From assembly GCA_002779825.1 (NCBI GenBank), contig PEVN01000328.1:1-33907 (forward strand): a stretch of 33,907 nucleotides of DNA. The letters are read 5' to 3'. This document shows, piece after piece, positions 1 to 10,483 of the stretch (its first letter is position 1; each line of letters starts with the position of its first letter). Below the pieces are notes generated by a model. The model was given only the letters and a program-made list of their open reading frames with translations, was not told where the DNA came from and did not search any database. The DNA is from Armatimonadetes bacterium CG06_land_8_20_14_3_00_66_21 (GTDB lineage Bacteria; Armatimonadota; Abditibacteriia; CG2-30-66-41). The position numbers were made by a program, and so were the translations under genes.

Positions 1-106
1 AGGGAAACCTGCCCACACTGGTGACCCCCCCCCTGGCTACCGATGCTCTTCGGTTCACTGGGCCAGCTTGCGTACCTGAGTAGGTACGGCGATAGAACCA
101 AACTCC

Positions 107-1000
107 ATGGACGCCAGACTCCCCGAAGGAGCGCCGCCGCCGTTGCCCAACACCTTGGGGACGGACGAGGACCTCTTCCGCGTTGAAAAGCGCGGCGAGG
201 TGTGGGTGTTCTTCCACTTTCTGCGGTGCATGCTCCCCTACTGGCGGCGCGCTGCCCTGGCTGCCGTCCTGGTCATGCTCATCGGCACAGTCAACGTGCT
301 TTACCCGTGGCTCAGCAAGTTCCTCATCGACGACGCTTTCCCGACCCAAGACTGGAACCTCTTCTACCGCCTCTTCGCGGCGGTGCTGGTCATGAGGCTG
401 ATGGGGCGCGTGGTCTGGACGATGAACTACCTGTTCCAGATCTGGATCGACTGCCGGGTGATGCTCGACCTCAAGAAGGACTTCTTCTCCCACTTGCAGC
501 GCCTCTCGATGACCTTCATCGAGAACCGCCCCATCGGCGAGCACATGTTCCGCGCCGGCGCCGACATCTGGGCGGTCATGCGGATGATTACCGATGTCCT
601 GCCGCTGATGGCGCGGTCGATCTATGAGTTTGCGTTGATGCTGGCGTTCATGACCTACCTGGACTGGCAGGCCACCGTGCTGGTGCTGTTCTACAGGGTC
701 CCCTACACGTGGATCGCCTACTGGGTCGCCAGCATCCTGCGGCGCCTCGACCGGGAAGCCCGCGAGAAGTGGCAGAAGCGCGACGCCGGGCTGCAGGAAG
801 GCGTCGCCGGCGTTCAAGTCGTGAAGACCTTTGGCCGGCGCAAACACGAGGTCGGCAACTACCTGGCGCTCACCGTGGTCGGGTACCGCGTCGCGATGAA
901 GCAGTACGACCTGCAGATCATCCACGACGAGCTGATCGCGCCTTGGGGGCTGGTGCCTTGGATCAAGTCGATGGCAGTCCACCCATTCGTGACGAACCAT
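107..1000 (+). pseudogene. ABC transporter transmembrane-domain protein, truncated (ATPase domain absent)
   Basis: ORF 107..1195 has several TM segments and ABC_membrane-like text (...LYPWLSKFLIDDAFPTQDW...FFSHLQRLSMTFIENRPIGEHMFRAGADI...GVAGVQVVKTFGRRKHEV...). No Walker A, signature or Walker B follows; near 990 the reading moves to a different gene in another frame. Confidence 0.75.
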
Positions 1001-2144
1001 GACACTCAGACCCGACGACGTAACGCGACCGACCAACCTGCGGCTCCGCCGGTTCATCGCCAAGTACATGCTGGACCTGGAGGTGACCGGCTACCTGTTC
1101 GTGCTGCTGATTGGCAGCACCATCGCGGCCCTATGGATCATCCAGGTCGACGACGTGGCCAAAGGGAGCCGCCTCCAGCCCGACACCGAGCCTGAAGCCA
1201 TTCGAGGAGGTCCTCTCCTGGACCAGAGAGTGCGTCGTTCTCGAGCTGCTTGTCGAAGACGAGCCAACGGAGCCCGCGAAGGCGGCAACCGAGAGCAGCG
1301 ACGAGAGCGCTGCGGGACCAGCCGCGGAGGAAGATAGCACGCCGAGACGGTAGGCCGTGAAGAAGGGCGAGGCGCTCCTCCGCCTCACCGACGATCCGCG
1401 GTGGGTAGAGAAGCAGAAAGACGCCGACAAGTACCAGAAGGTCGTAGACGACCTCAAGGCCGCGGAGAGCCTCGGACCCCTGTCGCCTGCCATGGAAGCG
1501 TCGCGGGCGGAGGCCCAGACCAAGCTGGACGCGTGGAAGGCGGAGCGCAAGCAAGCGCCTGCCAAGACGCTCCGCGCCCCGATTGCTGGGGTGTCGAGCT
1601 GCTCAGCCGCGACCGCGCGGAGGGCTTGGCGGAGCTCCCCAAGGATGAAAAGCAGGTGATTGCCGCCGAGCAGCTCCACGACAAGGAGTACCGCGCCGTC
1701 ATGATCGACGGCTATCACCACGCGAAGGTGAAGCTCACCCGCTTCGACGACGAGAGGCGCAAGGAGATGGTGGACCTGGTGGAGCCCGCAATCGTCGGCA
1801 AAGCCACCGAAATCAGCGACCCCGCGACCGGTGAGAAACACTACTACCGACTCAGCAAGCTTCGCAGCCCGAAGTTCCTCGTCACGATGATCCTGCGGCA
1901 GCCGCGCGCGCCCGCCGACCAGTCCACCAAAGCGCTCTCGAAGCGCCTGAAGCGCGAGGGAGCCGTGATGACCGATCAACTGGAGCGGTTCTACCAGGGA
2001 ACCCTTCGCGTCGTTGACCCGCCCGAAGTGCTGCAGCAGAAGGTCCGCGAGCTGTTCCTCCTTGACACTCCCAAGTACTTGACCGCCGAGGTTGAGTGGA
2101 TCGTCGACAAGCGACGCATTGCCATGCTGCTGTTCAGGCAGTGA
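999..2144 (+). pseudogene. HlyD-family/membrane-fusion-like secretion protein, degraded across several frames
   Basis: Coding-like text moves from frame 3 (MTLRPDDVTRPTNLRLRRFIAKYMLDLEVTGYLFVLLIGSTIAALWIIQVDD) to frame 1 (VVLELLVEDE...[TAG]AVKKGEALLRLTDDPRWVEKQKDADKYQ...LRAPIAGV), then back to frame 3 (VELLSRDRAEGL...YLTAEVEWIVDKRRIAMLLFRQ). In-frame TAG at 1351-1353. Confidence 0.6.
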
Positions 2145-2168
2145 GCCTCCCGGTTGGGGAACGCCCTC

Positions 2169-2414
2169 ATGAAGACACCGAAACGCGCCAACAAACCACC
2201 GGGGCTGGTGGACTGGTCGTGGCTGCGCTGGCGCTGGAGCGGAATGGAGATCCTGATGCTCATCGGAGTCCTGGTTACCCTCGGCGCCATCGCGGTCATG
2301 CTGTGGGGTACCCTCCAGGACTTCAGCGAGCGCGGCCCGGCCGTCGGTGGCGGCACGACCGCTTCAGAAAGCACGGGCAGCGGGGCCGGGGCCGACTCGG
2401 GCGGCGGACAGTGA
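2169..2414 (+). CDS. small single-TM hypothetical protein
   Basis: MKTPKRANKPPGLVDWSWLRWRWSGMEILMLIGVLVTLGAIAVMLWG...: one hydrophobic segment and a Gly/Ser-rich tail. Confidence 0.45.
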   Translation: MKTPKRANKPPGLVDWSWLRWRWSGMEILMLIGVLVTLGAIAVMLWGTLQDFSERGPAVGGGTTASESTGSGAGADSGGGQ

Positions 2415-2443
2415 GGGGGGTGGGCGTTCGCGGCGGCTCCCTG

Positions 2444-3940
2444 CTACGTCAGCTCGACGAACCGCGCGTATGCCGCGTCCCAATCCTGCCCGGTCTGCGG
2501 CTCGTACGCGGCCAAGTCGAACGAGTCGCGCACGATCTGCCGCGCCTCCGCGATTGAGCCGAGGTGCTCTCGGGCAACCGCTTGCACCAGGATGTTGCCG
2601 ATGGCGGTGGCTTCGACGGGACCGGCCAGGACCCGCCGGCCGGTGCAGTCAGCCGCCAACTGGTTGAGGAGAGCATTCTGACTGCCGCCGCCGACGATGT
2701 GGATGGTGTCGAGGGCGTTGTTCGTGACCTCTTCGAGGCGCTCGACGACCCAGCGGTACTTGAGCGCCAGGCTCTCCAGCGCGGCGCGGACGAGTTGTCC
2801 CTTGGTCTCGGGCACAGGCTGGTCGGTCTTCACGCAGAACTTGCCGATCTGGGCGGGCATGTCGCCGGGCTTGAGGAATAGCTCGTCGTCGGGGTCCAGC
2901 AGCGACCGGAACGGCTCAGCCGCCTCCGCCGCCTGGGTCAAGTCATCGTACGACAGCGACTCACCCTCGCGCTCCCACTGCCGCCGGCTTTCCTGCACCA
3001 GCCAGAGGCCCATGATGTTCTTCAGGAACCGGATCGTCCCGTTGACGCCGCCTTCATTGGTGAAGTTCAGCTCAGCAACCCGGTCGTTGATCAACGGCTT
3101 GTCCAGTTCGACGCCCACCAGTGACCACGTGCCGGAGCTGAGGTAGCAGGCGCCCTTCTCCACCATCGGCACGGCGGCGACGGCGGAGCCGGTGTCGTGG
3201 CAGGCGGGAGCGATGACGGGAACTGCACCCAGCCCGGTCTCGTCCCCGAGGGAAGGCAGCAGGTTGCCGATGACGCTGCCGGAGGGAACCAGGCCCTGCA
3301 GAATGCGCGTAGGGATGCCGAGTTTGTCGCACAACTCCCGCGACCAGTCGCCCAGGCGCGGGTCGTACATCTGGCTCGTCGTGGCGATGCTGAACTCCGT
3401 CGCCTTCTCGCCGGTCAGCAGGAAGTTGAACAGGTCCGGCATCATGAGCATGGTCTCGGCGATCTCGAGCTGCGGAGATTCGCTCAGCACCATGGAGACC
3501 AACTGGAAGAGAGTGTTCAACTGCATGAACTGGATGCCCGTGCGGTCGAAGATCTCCGCCTTGGGCACAAGCCGGCACGCCGCCTCGACTATGCCGTCTG
3601 TCCGGCTGTCGCGGTAGTGGAAGGGGGTCCCCAGCAGCTTGTCCTGGCTGTCCAGCAGACCGAAGTCGACCCCCCAGGTGTCGATCCCGATCCCGTCGAG
3701 CCTACCTCCGCGCGCGGACGCCATGCCTCCGCACTTGTCGGCCGCGTGCGCCAGCGCGGTGCGGATGTTCCCGTACATGCCCAGCACGTTCCAGTGCAGC
3801 GAACCCAGCACGTCAACCGGCCCATTGGCGAACCGGTGTACCTCTTCCAGGCTCAACCGGCCGCCTTCAAGCGTGCCCATAAGCCCGCGGCCGCTCTCGG
3901 CGCCCAAGTCAATCGCGAGATACCTGGTTGCTGCTGACAT
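2444..3940 (-). CDS. rhaB: rhamnulokinase (FGGY carbohydrate kinase family)
   Basis: MSAATRYLAIDLGAESGRGLMGTLEGGRLSLEEVHRFANGPVDVLGSLHWNV...DGIGIDTWGVDFGLLD...ACHDTGSAVAAVP...YLSSGTWSLVGVE...IHIVGGGSQNALLNQLAADCTGRRVLAGPVEATAIGN; characteristic rhamnulokinase motifs. Confidence 0.93.
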   Translation of the reverse strand: MSAATRYLAIDLGAESGRGLMGTLEGGRLSLEEVHRFANGPVDVLGSLHWNVLGMYGNIRTALAHAADKCGGMASARGGRLDGIGIDTWGVDFGLLDSQDKLLGTPFHYRDSRTDGIVEAACRLVPKAEIFDRTGIQFMQLNTLFQLVSMVLSESPQLEIAETMLMMPDLFNFLLTGEKATEFSIATTSQMYDPRLGDWSRELCDKLGIPTRILQGLVPSGSVIGNLLPSLGDETGLGAVPVIAPACHDTGSAVAAVPMVEKGACYLSSGTWSLVGVELDKPLINDRVAELNFTNEGGVNGTIRFLKNIMGLWLVQESRRQWEREGESLSYDDLTQAAEAAEPFRSLLDPDDELFLKPGDMPAQIGKFCVKTDQPVPETKGQLVRAALESLALKYRWVVERLEEVTNNALDTIHIVGGGSQNALLNQLAADCTGRRVLAGPVEATAIGNILVQAVAREHLGSIAEARQIVRDSFDLAAYEPQTGQDWDAAYARFVELT

Positions 3941-4103
3941 GCTGAATCCTCCGGCAATGCTCCGGTGATGAAGGTTGAGAGTGTACCGCTCCGCGTGCGC
4001 GAGCGCAACAGGAAGAGCGGTCCCTCTCAGCGAACAATGGAATGCCGCCCGGCCGCGAGGCACCCCCGTGGAACCACGAACCTACGTGCGAAGGACGCCG
4101 AGC

Positions 4104-5639
4104 ATGAACCCCATTTGCCGCCCAAATGAGCGGCACCGCCCCTCCAAAGCTGCTCTGGCGAGGCAGCGTGTGCGCCGTGGTCTGTTGGCGGGAGTGGTCT
4201 TCAGTACGGTCGCCTCGGGGGCAGCCCGACCGGCCACGCCGCCGAGCACGCCCAGCTTCTATGTTGACAGCGCCAATGGGAGCGACGCCAACGACGGCCG
4301 CTCTCGCGACACTGCGTGGAAGACGGTGGCGCCGGTGAACGCGATGGTCTTCCCGCCCGGCAGCCATGTTGTGTTCCGCGCGGGGCAGACGTTCGCCGGC
4401 CCCGTCTCGCTGCACGGTTCGGGCAAACGAACGACCCTCAACGTGGTGGATCGTTACGGGCAAGGACCGAACCCACATGTCGCTATCCCGGCGGGACAGG
4501 GAGCCGTCCTGTCGCTGCTCAACGAAGAGTGCTGGGAGGTGCGGAACCTCGAACTGAGTGGAGGCGCCATCGGGGTCTTCACATACCTCAAGGAGTTCGG
4601 CGTCGCCCACCACTTGCACTTCAAGCACCTCGACATCCACGACGTTCGCGGCGGATTGACGGGCGACGACGGCGGCTTCCTTCTCAAGCGCGAAGGACTG
4701 ACCACGTGGTTCGACGATCTGCTGATCGAGGGGTGCAGTATCAAGCGGGTGGACCGGAACGGAATCCTGCACACGGACTACCCGACGGCGTCCGACCAGC
4801 ACCACAGTACGCACGTGGTGATCCGCGGCAACCACCTCCGCGACATCGGTGGCGACGGCATTTTCATTCTCGGTTGCGATGACGCCCTCATCGAGCGCAA
4901 CGTCTTGCGGTACGCCCACCAGCGCGTCGGCCGGCGGCCGGGAGAGCGCGCCTGCGCCGGTATCTGGCCGCACCGCTGCAACCGGACGATCATCCAACTC
5001 AACGAGGTCAGCCACACCGCGGTGGGTGGGGTCACGGTGTGGGACAGTGAAGCCTTTGACGACGACAACAGTTGCCGTGACACCGTCTTCCAGTACAACT
5101 ACAGCCACGACAACGCCGGCGGATTCCTTCTCCTCTGCGGCGGCGCGAAGGGCACGCTCGTCCGCTACAACGTCAGCCAGAACGACGCCGTCGCCACTTT
5201 CAGCCTGGAGGGCGACGGTGTCGAGGACGTCAGCATCTACAACAACGTCTTCTACGTCGGTCCCGACCTGACTGTGAACATGACCCGCAATACCTTCGGA
5301 CACCCCCGCAACGTCCGGTACTTCAACAACCTCTTCTACGCAGAAGGCACGATGACGTACAACCTCGGCGCGGTCGCAGAGACTGCCTTCGAGGACAATG
5401 CCTTCTTTGGAAACCACCCGGGCCGCCCGGCCGAGGCCCACGCTGTGACGAGCGATCCGCTGCTGGTCCGCCCGGGCAGCGGGGGGAACGGCGCGGCCAC
5501 GGCAGCCGGCTACAAACTCAAGCCCGGGTCCCCCTGTCGCAACGCCGGGAAGGCCGTCGCCAACAATGGCGGCCGGGACTTCTGGGGCAATCGGGTGCTA
5601 CGCGACGGGCCGCCCTCGATTGGCGCCCACAACCCGTGA
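4104..5639 (+). CDS. secreted right-handed parallel beta-helix repeat protein (polysaccharide-lyase-like)
   Basis: Signal-like N-terminus, then FYVDSANGSDANDGRSRDTAWKTVAPVNAM...GSHVVFRAGQTFAG and repeated short N/D-rich beta-helix rungs (IEGCSIKRVDRNGILHTDYP..., VIRGNHLRDIGGDGIFILGCDDALIERNVLRYAH). Confidence 0.85.
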   Translation: MNPICRPNERHRPSKAALARQRVRRGLLAGVVFSTVASGAARPATPPSTPSFYVDSANGSDANDGRSRDTAWKTVAPVNAMVFPPGSHVVFRAGQTFAGPVSLHGSGKRTTLNVVDRYGQGPNPHVAIPAGQGAVLSLLNEECWEVRNLELSGGAIGVFTYLKEFGVAHHLHFKHLDIHDVRGGLTGDDGGFLLKREGLTTWFDDLLIEGCSIKRVDRNGILHTDYPTASDQHHSTHVVIRGNHLRDIGGDGIFILGCDDALIERNVLRYAHQRVGRRPGERACAGIWPHRCNRTIIQLNEVSHTAVGGVTVWDSEAFDDDNSCRDTVFQYNYSHDNAGGFLLLCGGAKGTLVRYNVSQNDAVATFSLEGDGVEDVSIYNNVFYVGPDLTVNMTRNTFGHPRNVRYFNNLFYAEGTMTYNLGAVAETAFEDNAFFGNHPGRPAEAHAVTSDPLLVRPGSGGNGAATAAGYKLKPGSPCRNAGKAVANNGGRDFWGNRVLRDGPPSIGAHNP

Positions 5640-5723
5640 CCGTGTGCCAGCTCGCACGGCCGCGACAGCTCAACGGAGGACAGACCAAGGGTCAGCTTCC
5701 GGCGTTGCGCCTGCAGCCGCTCG

Positions 5724-7076
5724 ATGGTCTTCGCGTTCCTTGCGGTTGCACTGACCGTTTCCCACGGGAGTGAACAGATGAATTGGCAGATCGGTCTCGG
5801 CCGCCGGGTCATCACGCCGCAGACGCCGGTGTGGCTGGCAGGCTACGGAACCAAGCGGGCGCCCGAGGGCAAGCTCCACGACCTCTGGGTCAAGGTGCTT
5901 GCCCTCAAGGCACCCGACGGGAAGCGCGCAGTCCTGGGCACCACCGACCACATGGGCATGTCCAAGACCGTCTACGACAGCCTCTACCGCAAGCTGCGCG
6001 AGCGCTTCGGGCTGGATCGGGCCGGTTTCATGCTCACCTTCTCCCACAACCATTGCGGGCCAGTGCTGAAGGACGACCTCGTGGACTACTACCCGCTGGA
6101 CGAGGAGCAACGACGGTTGGTCGCTGAGTACTCCGACTGGATGGAGGATCAAGTAGTCGAGGCGGTGGGTGACGCGCTGACCAACTGGCAGCCGGCGCAA
6201 CTCCTCAAGGGCGAAGGGAAGTGCACCTTCGCGGTCAACCGGCGGGACAACTCAGAAACGGAAGCCGAGCAACTGCGCGCCGAGGGCAAGCCACTGAAGG
6301 GCGTGGTCGACCACTCCGTCCCCGTGCTGGCTGTGAAGGGCGAAGACGGGCACCTGCTGGCCGTGCTGTTCGGCTACGCGTGTCACCCGACCACGCTGTC
6401 GTTCAACACCTGGTGCGGCGATTACCCGGGCTTCGCGCAGGTCAACTTGGAGGCAATGCATCCCGGTACCGACGCCATGTTCTTCAACGCCTGCGGCGCC
6501 GACCAGAACCCGATCCCGCGCCGGAAGCTCGAGCTGTGCGAACGCTACGGCAAGATGCTCTCCGACGCTGTCGAAGACGTGCTGACCAAGCCCATGCAGC
6601 GGGTATCATCCGGGCTGCGCACCGCGTTCGAGTTCGTCGATCTGGCCTACGATGAGATCGTCACCCGCGGGACGTTGCTGCCAGTCGCCAACGGCACCAG
6701 CGAGTTGCACGCTCGCTGGGCCAAGCGGATGCTGAAGATGATCGACGAGGGCGTGGTCTTCCCGACCTCCTACCCGTACCCGGTGCAAGCCTGGCAGCTC
6801 GGCGACGAACTGCTGTTCCTCGGCATCGGCGGCGAGGCAGTCGTGGACTACTCGCTCCGCTTCAAGCGGGAGTTCGGCCCCACAACCTGGGTCTGCGGCT
6901 ACGCCAACGACATGGCAGCATACATTCCTTCCCGGCGCGTCTGGGAAGAAGCCGGCTACGAGGGTGGTCCGCACCTCGACGAGTACGGCCGCCCGGCCTG
7001 GCGTTGGGCGGGCGACGTCGAGGACCGCATTGCGGGTGCGGTGCAGCGGGTGGTGCGGTCGGTGCGTGGGAGGTAG
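5724..7076 (+). CDS. neutral/alkaline non-lysosomal ceramidase-like protein
   Basis: MNWQIGLGRRVITPQTPVWLAGYGTKRAPEGKLHDLWVKVLALKAPDGKRAVLGTTDHMGM...LTFSHNHCGPVLKDD...LFGYACHPTTLSFNTWCGDYPGFAQ...FFNACGADQNPIPR; ceramidase N-terminal domain motifs. Confidence 0.82.
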   Translation: MVFAFLAVALTVSHGSEQMNWQIGLGRRVITPQTPVWLAGYGTKRAPEGKLHDLWVKVLALKAPDGKRAVLGTTDHMGMSKTVYDSLYRKLRERFGLDRAGFMLTFSHNHCGPVLKDDLVDYYPLDEEQRRLVAEYSDWMEDQVVEAVGDALTNWQPAQLLKGEGKCTFAVNRRDNSETEAEQLRAEGKPLKGVVDHSVPVLAVKGEDGHLLAVLFGYACHPTTLSFNTWCGDYPGFAQVNLEAMHPGTDAMFFNACGADQNPIPRRKLELCERYGKMLSDAVEDVLTKPMQRVSSGLRTAFEFVDLAYDEIVTRGTLLPVANGTSELHARWAKRMLKMIDEGVVFPTSYPYPVQAWQLGDELLFLGIGGEAVVDYSLRFKREFGPTTWVCGYANDMAAYIPSRRVWEEAGYEGGPHLDEYGRPAWRWAGDVEDRIAGAVQRVVRSVRGR

Positions 7077-7250
7077 AGGGTGCAACCTCGGCCGCGCAGC
7101 GCACGCCGAGCAGCACCCGGAGCTCTTCCGGGAGTTCGCGTCACGGGAGGGTCCTTGGGCGGCGTAGGCGACTGGCCGGGGGTTGTGGCGGGAACTCCTC
7201 ATCGTGGGTAGATTGACCGTCAACTGAGGAGAGGGAGGGGAGGCAGCGCC

Positions 7251-7700
7251 ATGGAAGACAGGAAGACAACCGACAACATTCCGAGTGTCCACGAGCCCGT
7301 CGCCGAGTACACCGTGGCGGTCCCTCGCGCCGCGAACGCGCAACCGGGTAGGGAGCTGAGCCAGACCGAGAAGAACGAGGGACTGCTACGACTGTTGGAC
7401 GAATGGATGGCTGACGAGTCGGGCCACGACGAACGGGTGTGGCCAACTCTCGCCGCTGAGACCCGGAAGCGGACCAAGTCCACCACTTCCGGCCAGACGT
7501 TGAGGGAGCTTCAGACAGCGATCCGGGAAGATCCGCGTTCAGTGGAAGACAAGCGGCGCGACCTGTCTGCGCTACTGAACAAGTGGACGACCGACGACTC
7601 CGGCGATGGCGAGCGCGTCTGGCCGCTCGTGAAACGGACCATCGAGGAGAACCGGTCTTCGTACAGGAGCAGATTCGGTGAAGCGGATTGTGATGCTTGA
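7251..7700 (+). CDS. small putative antitoxin-like protein with an internally duplicated motif, upstream of and overlapping a PIN gene
   Basis: Two similar segments: LLRLLDEWMADESGHDERVWPTLAAE and LSALLNKWTTDDSGDGERVWPLVKRT. Overlaps the start of the PIN ORF at 7678. Confidence 0.55.
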   Translation: MEDRKTTDNIPSVHEPVAEYTVAVPRAANAQPGRELSQTEKNEGLLRLLDEWMADESGHDERVWPTLAAETRKRTKSTTSGQTLRELQTAIREDPRSVEDKRRDLSALLNKWTTDDSGDGERVWPLVKRTIEENRSSYRSRFGEADCDA

Positions 7701-7971
7701 TACGGGTCCGCTGGGCAGGCTGGCTCACGCCCACGCGCGCACCGAAGTCGCCGAGTGGGTGGATCAGCTCTTGGCTGCCGAGGTCGTCGTCGTGATCCCA
7801 GAGATCACGGACTACGAACTCAGACGCAACCTGCTTCTCGAAGGACTGTCGGCTTCGGGAATGAGACTTGACGAACTGAAGGACGAGTTGACCTACCTCC
7901 CTCTGACCACCGCTTTCCCGGCTGCGGCAGAGACAGGGAAGACGTACTATGTTGACGGCCCCAACCCGTAG
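7678..7971 (+). pseudogene. PIN-domain protein (VapC-like), N-terminal half only, fused in frame to the beta-helix gene and ended by TAG
   Basis: MKRIVMLDTGPLGRLAHAHARTEVAEWVDQLLAAEVVVVIPEITDYELRRNLLLEGL...LTYLPLTTA, then beta-helix-type text GKTYYVDGPNP*. The C-terminal PIN acidic motifs are missing. Confidence 0.7.
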
Positions 7972-9249
7972 GCGGCCGACAGCAACGCCGGAACGGAGGC
8001 GTCCCCGTGGAAGACCCTCGCCCGCGCCGGCAAGGCGACGGAGCTGAAGCCCGGCGACACGGTGCTCATCAAGACCGGCGTCTACCGCGAGCACGCAGAG
8101 ATCACCGTGTCCGGCGCGCCCGGCAAGCCGCTCACGTTTGCCGCCGCCCCCGGGCACCGGGTGGTGATCAAGGGATCGGAGATCGTGCGCGGCTTCGGTC
8201 TGACCGCCAGCAAGGTCCACGACGTCGTCCTCCGCGGGCTTGAGGTGCGACACAACCGCCAGCCCGGCGGGCAGTGGCCCCTGGCGGCCATTTCCGGGTG
8301 CGAGTGGGTGACGCTGGAAGACTGCGAGGTCCACTTCGCCGACTTCTGCGGACTGAGCCTGCACAGCTCGAAGGACTGCCTCGTCCGGCGCTGCGATTTC
8401 TCGCACAACGGCGCCATTGGGCTGGCCATGGGCGCCACCGAAGACTGCGTAGTGGAAGACTGCACGCTCATGTTCAACAACTACCGGCGCATCGACGGCG
8501 ACTGGGGCGTAGCGGCCGGCACCAAAAACATCCCCGGCAACAAACGGACGACGATGCGCCGGTGCGAAGCTGCCTACAACCTCGACTGCCGCGGCATCTG
8601 GTTCGACACCGACAACGACGACATCCGCATTCTCGACAACGTCTGCCACCACAACGGCGACTGCGGGATCTTCTTCGAGATCAACAAGGGAGGAGGCGTC
8701 ATCGCCGGCAACCTCATCTACGCCAACACCGGCCGGGGCATTTACGTGTCCGGCTCGCAGAACACGTGGGTCGTGAATAACGCCGTTGCCGACAACGCCG
8801 CCGGAATCGTCGTTATGACCCGCGGCGCCGACGAGCCCGCGAAGAACACCAAGGTGCTCAACAACCTGCTGCTCAAGAACTACATCACCGCCGACACCAC
8901 CACCCGCGGTTGCGGCCTCACGCTGGAGATGTCGCCCGACCCGACCTGGCGCGCGGACATGGGCAGCGTGGCCGACTATAACGTCTACGCGAACAACCCG
9001 TGGACGCCCTTCATGCGCCACACCTGGAACGACAACAACCCGCTGGCCCAGTGGCAGGCACGCTACCAACAGGACTTGCACTCGCGCCTCCTGAACGTCG
9101 CCTACGAACGCGTCGGCACCAGGTTCAGCTTGCTCACACAGGAAGGGCTCGACGCGGCAGCGCCGCTGCCAGAAGCGGTGACGCAGGTCTGGAAGCCCCG
9201 CAACCCCAAGCGCGTTGGGGCGGACCTGACGCAGTGGCCCAAGCCGTGA
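7927..9249 (+). pseudogene. right-handed beta-helix repeat protein, interrupted by one in-frame TAG at 7969-7971
   Basis: The same frame reads TGKTYYVDGPNP[TAG]AADSNAGTEASPWKTLARAGKATELKPGDTVLIKTGVYREHAEITVSGAPGKPLTFAAAPG... then N-rich beta-helix rungs to the stop at 9249. ORF 8062..9249 is the uninterrupted part. Confidence 0.75.
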
Positions 9250-9350
9250 ATCGCCGTTCGGCTCGTCCGGAGGGTGAAGACGTTTGTCCACTGCACGTCG
9301 GGTTGCGCCTGGGAACTCCCGGCGCGTGGTGAATCAACAAGGCCACCAAC

Positions 9351-10483
9351 TTGCTCAGTGACGCGTCGCTGAGGGCGGGAACACCTCCTTCCTTTGGCGC
9401 CGGCTTCGTCTCGGGCGAAGCGCCGAGGGCTGTGACGCCGGTCGTTCACAACGTCCGTCTGGGCAATGCCGGAACACACGCACGCGTGGTGAGTCTAAGT
9501 GCCCTTGTGGACGACAACGAACCCCGGAGCCGCTGGCTCCAGATGCTTATGGCGCTCGAACGCCCCTCGGCACGACTTGCGGTGGCGCTGACGGTTGCGT
9601 TGATGGTGTTGGGCACGCTCTGGATCGATCTGGCAACCGGCCCCGGCCGCGAGCCCGCCGCGCTGTACTTCCTCCTTGTCTGCCTCGTCGCCGCTGCGTT
9701 CGGCACCCGTGGCGCCCTGGGCTGCGCGGTGCTCTGCACGCTGACCTACCAACTCATTCTCTGGCGGCACGTGGTCCCGTACTCCGTTGCCGACGTGAGC
9801 CAGACTGTCATCCTCTTTGCGTTGGGTCTGGTCGTGGCCCAGGCGATGGCGGAGTTCAGGCAACTCCGGGAGATCCACGCTCAACTCCGAGAGCTGAATA
9901 CTCGCCTCCAGCGGCAGGTGCGCCAAGCAGTTGCGGCGGAAGGCGAGGCGACCGAGCGACTGCGCCACGGCGAGCGGCTGTCGGCTTTGGGGGAGGCGAC
10001 GGCACACATCGTCCACGAGGTGAAGAACCCGCTGGTCACCATCGGTGGCTTCGCGCGAAGCATGCGCGAGCAGGTGGAGCCAGGCCATCCGGTGGCACCA
10101 AAACTGACGATCATTGCCGAGGAAGTCACCAAGCTGGAGACGCTGCTGCACGACCTGCTGCACTTTTCCCGTCCGGCCGACACCAACTGCACTGCCGTCC
10201 GCGTTGAGGTTCTATTTGAGGAAGTCCTGGTCCTCGTTCGCTCACCGGCGGAACAGGCTGGCGTAACCCTCCGAGTCGACTGCCCGGCGTCACTCCCGCC
10301 ACTGGCTGGCGGGCGATCAGGAGAAGCTCTCGCGCGCCCTGCTCAACCTCGCCCTCAACAGCGTGCAGGCCATGCCGGCGGGCGGCGAACTCAGCCTCCA
10401 CGCCGAAGTTGACGAGGCGAACCAGCGTCTCCAGATCCGAGTGCGGGACACGGGGCACGGCATTCCGCGAACCGGAGCACAAC
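9351..10483 (+). pseudogene. sensor histidine kinase, frameshifted near 10310 and truncated inside the HATPase domain
   Basis: TM segments, HisKA motif LSALGEATAHIVHEVKNPLVTIGGFARSM...LLHDLLHFSRP, then a shift into frame 1 for QEKLSRALLNLALNSVQAMPAGGELSLHAEVDEANQRLQIRVRDTGHGIP (N and G1 boxes). The text then runs into the next gene with no later G boxes. Confidence 0.75.

Noticed and set aside
69-88. Hairpin cgtacct-gagt-aggtacg upstream of the first ORF
   Set aside because: Only a 7-bp stem with no U-tract or conserved context; could be chance.
3909-5441. 510-aa minus-strand ORF opposite the beta-helix gene (also 1131-1979, 7141-9291, 11468-13075 and 24970-25857 on the minus strand)
   Set aside because: Shadow ORFs typical of GC-rich DNA; the opposite strand carries recognisable domains and the antisense translations are V/R/H-rich with no family motifs.
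1351-7971. TAG recoding (amber read-through or pyrrolysine) suggested by in-frame TAG at 1351 and 7969
   Set aside because: Both lie in genes with other damage, and TAG is used as a normal terminal stop elsewhere (rhamnulokinase at 2444-2446, ceramidase-like at 7074-7076).
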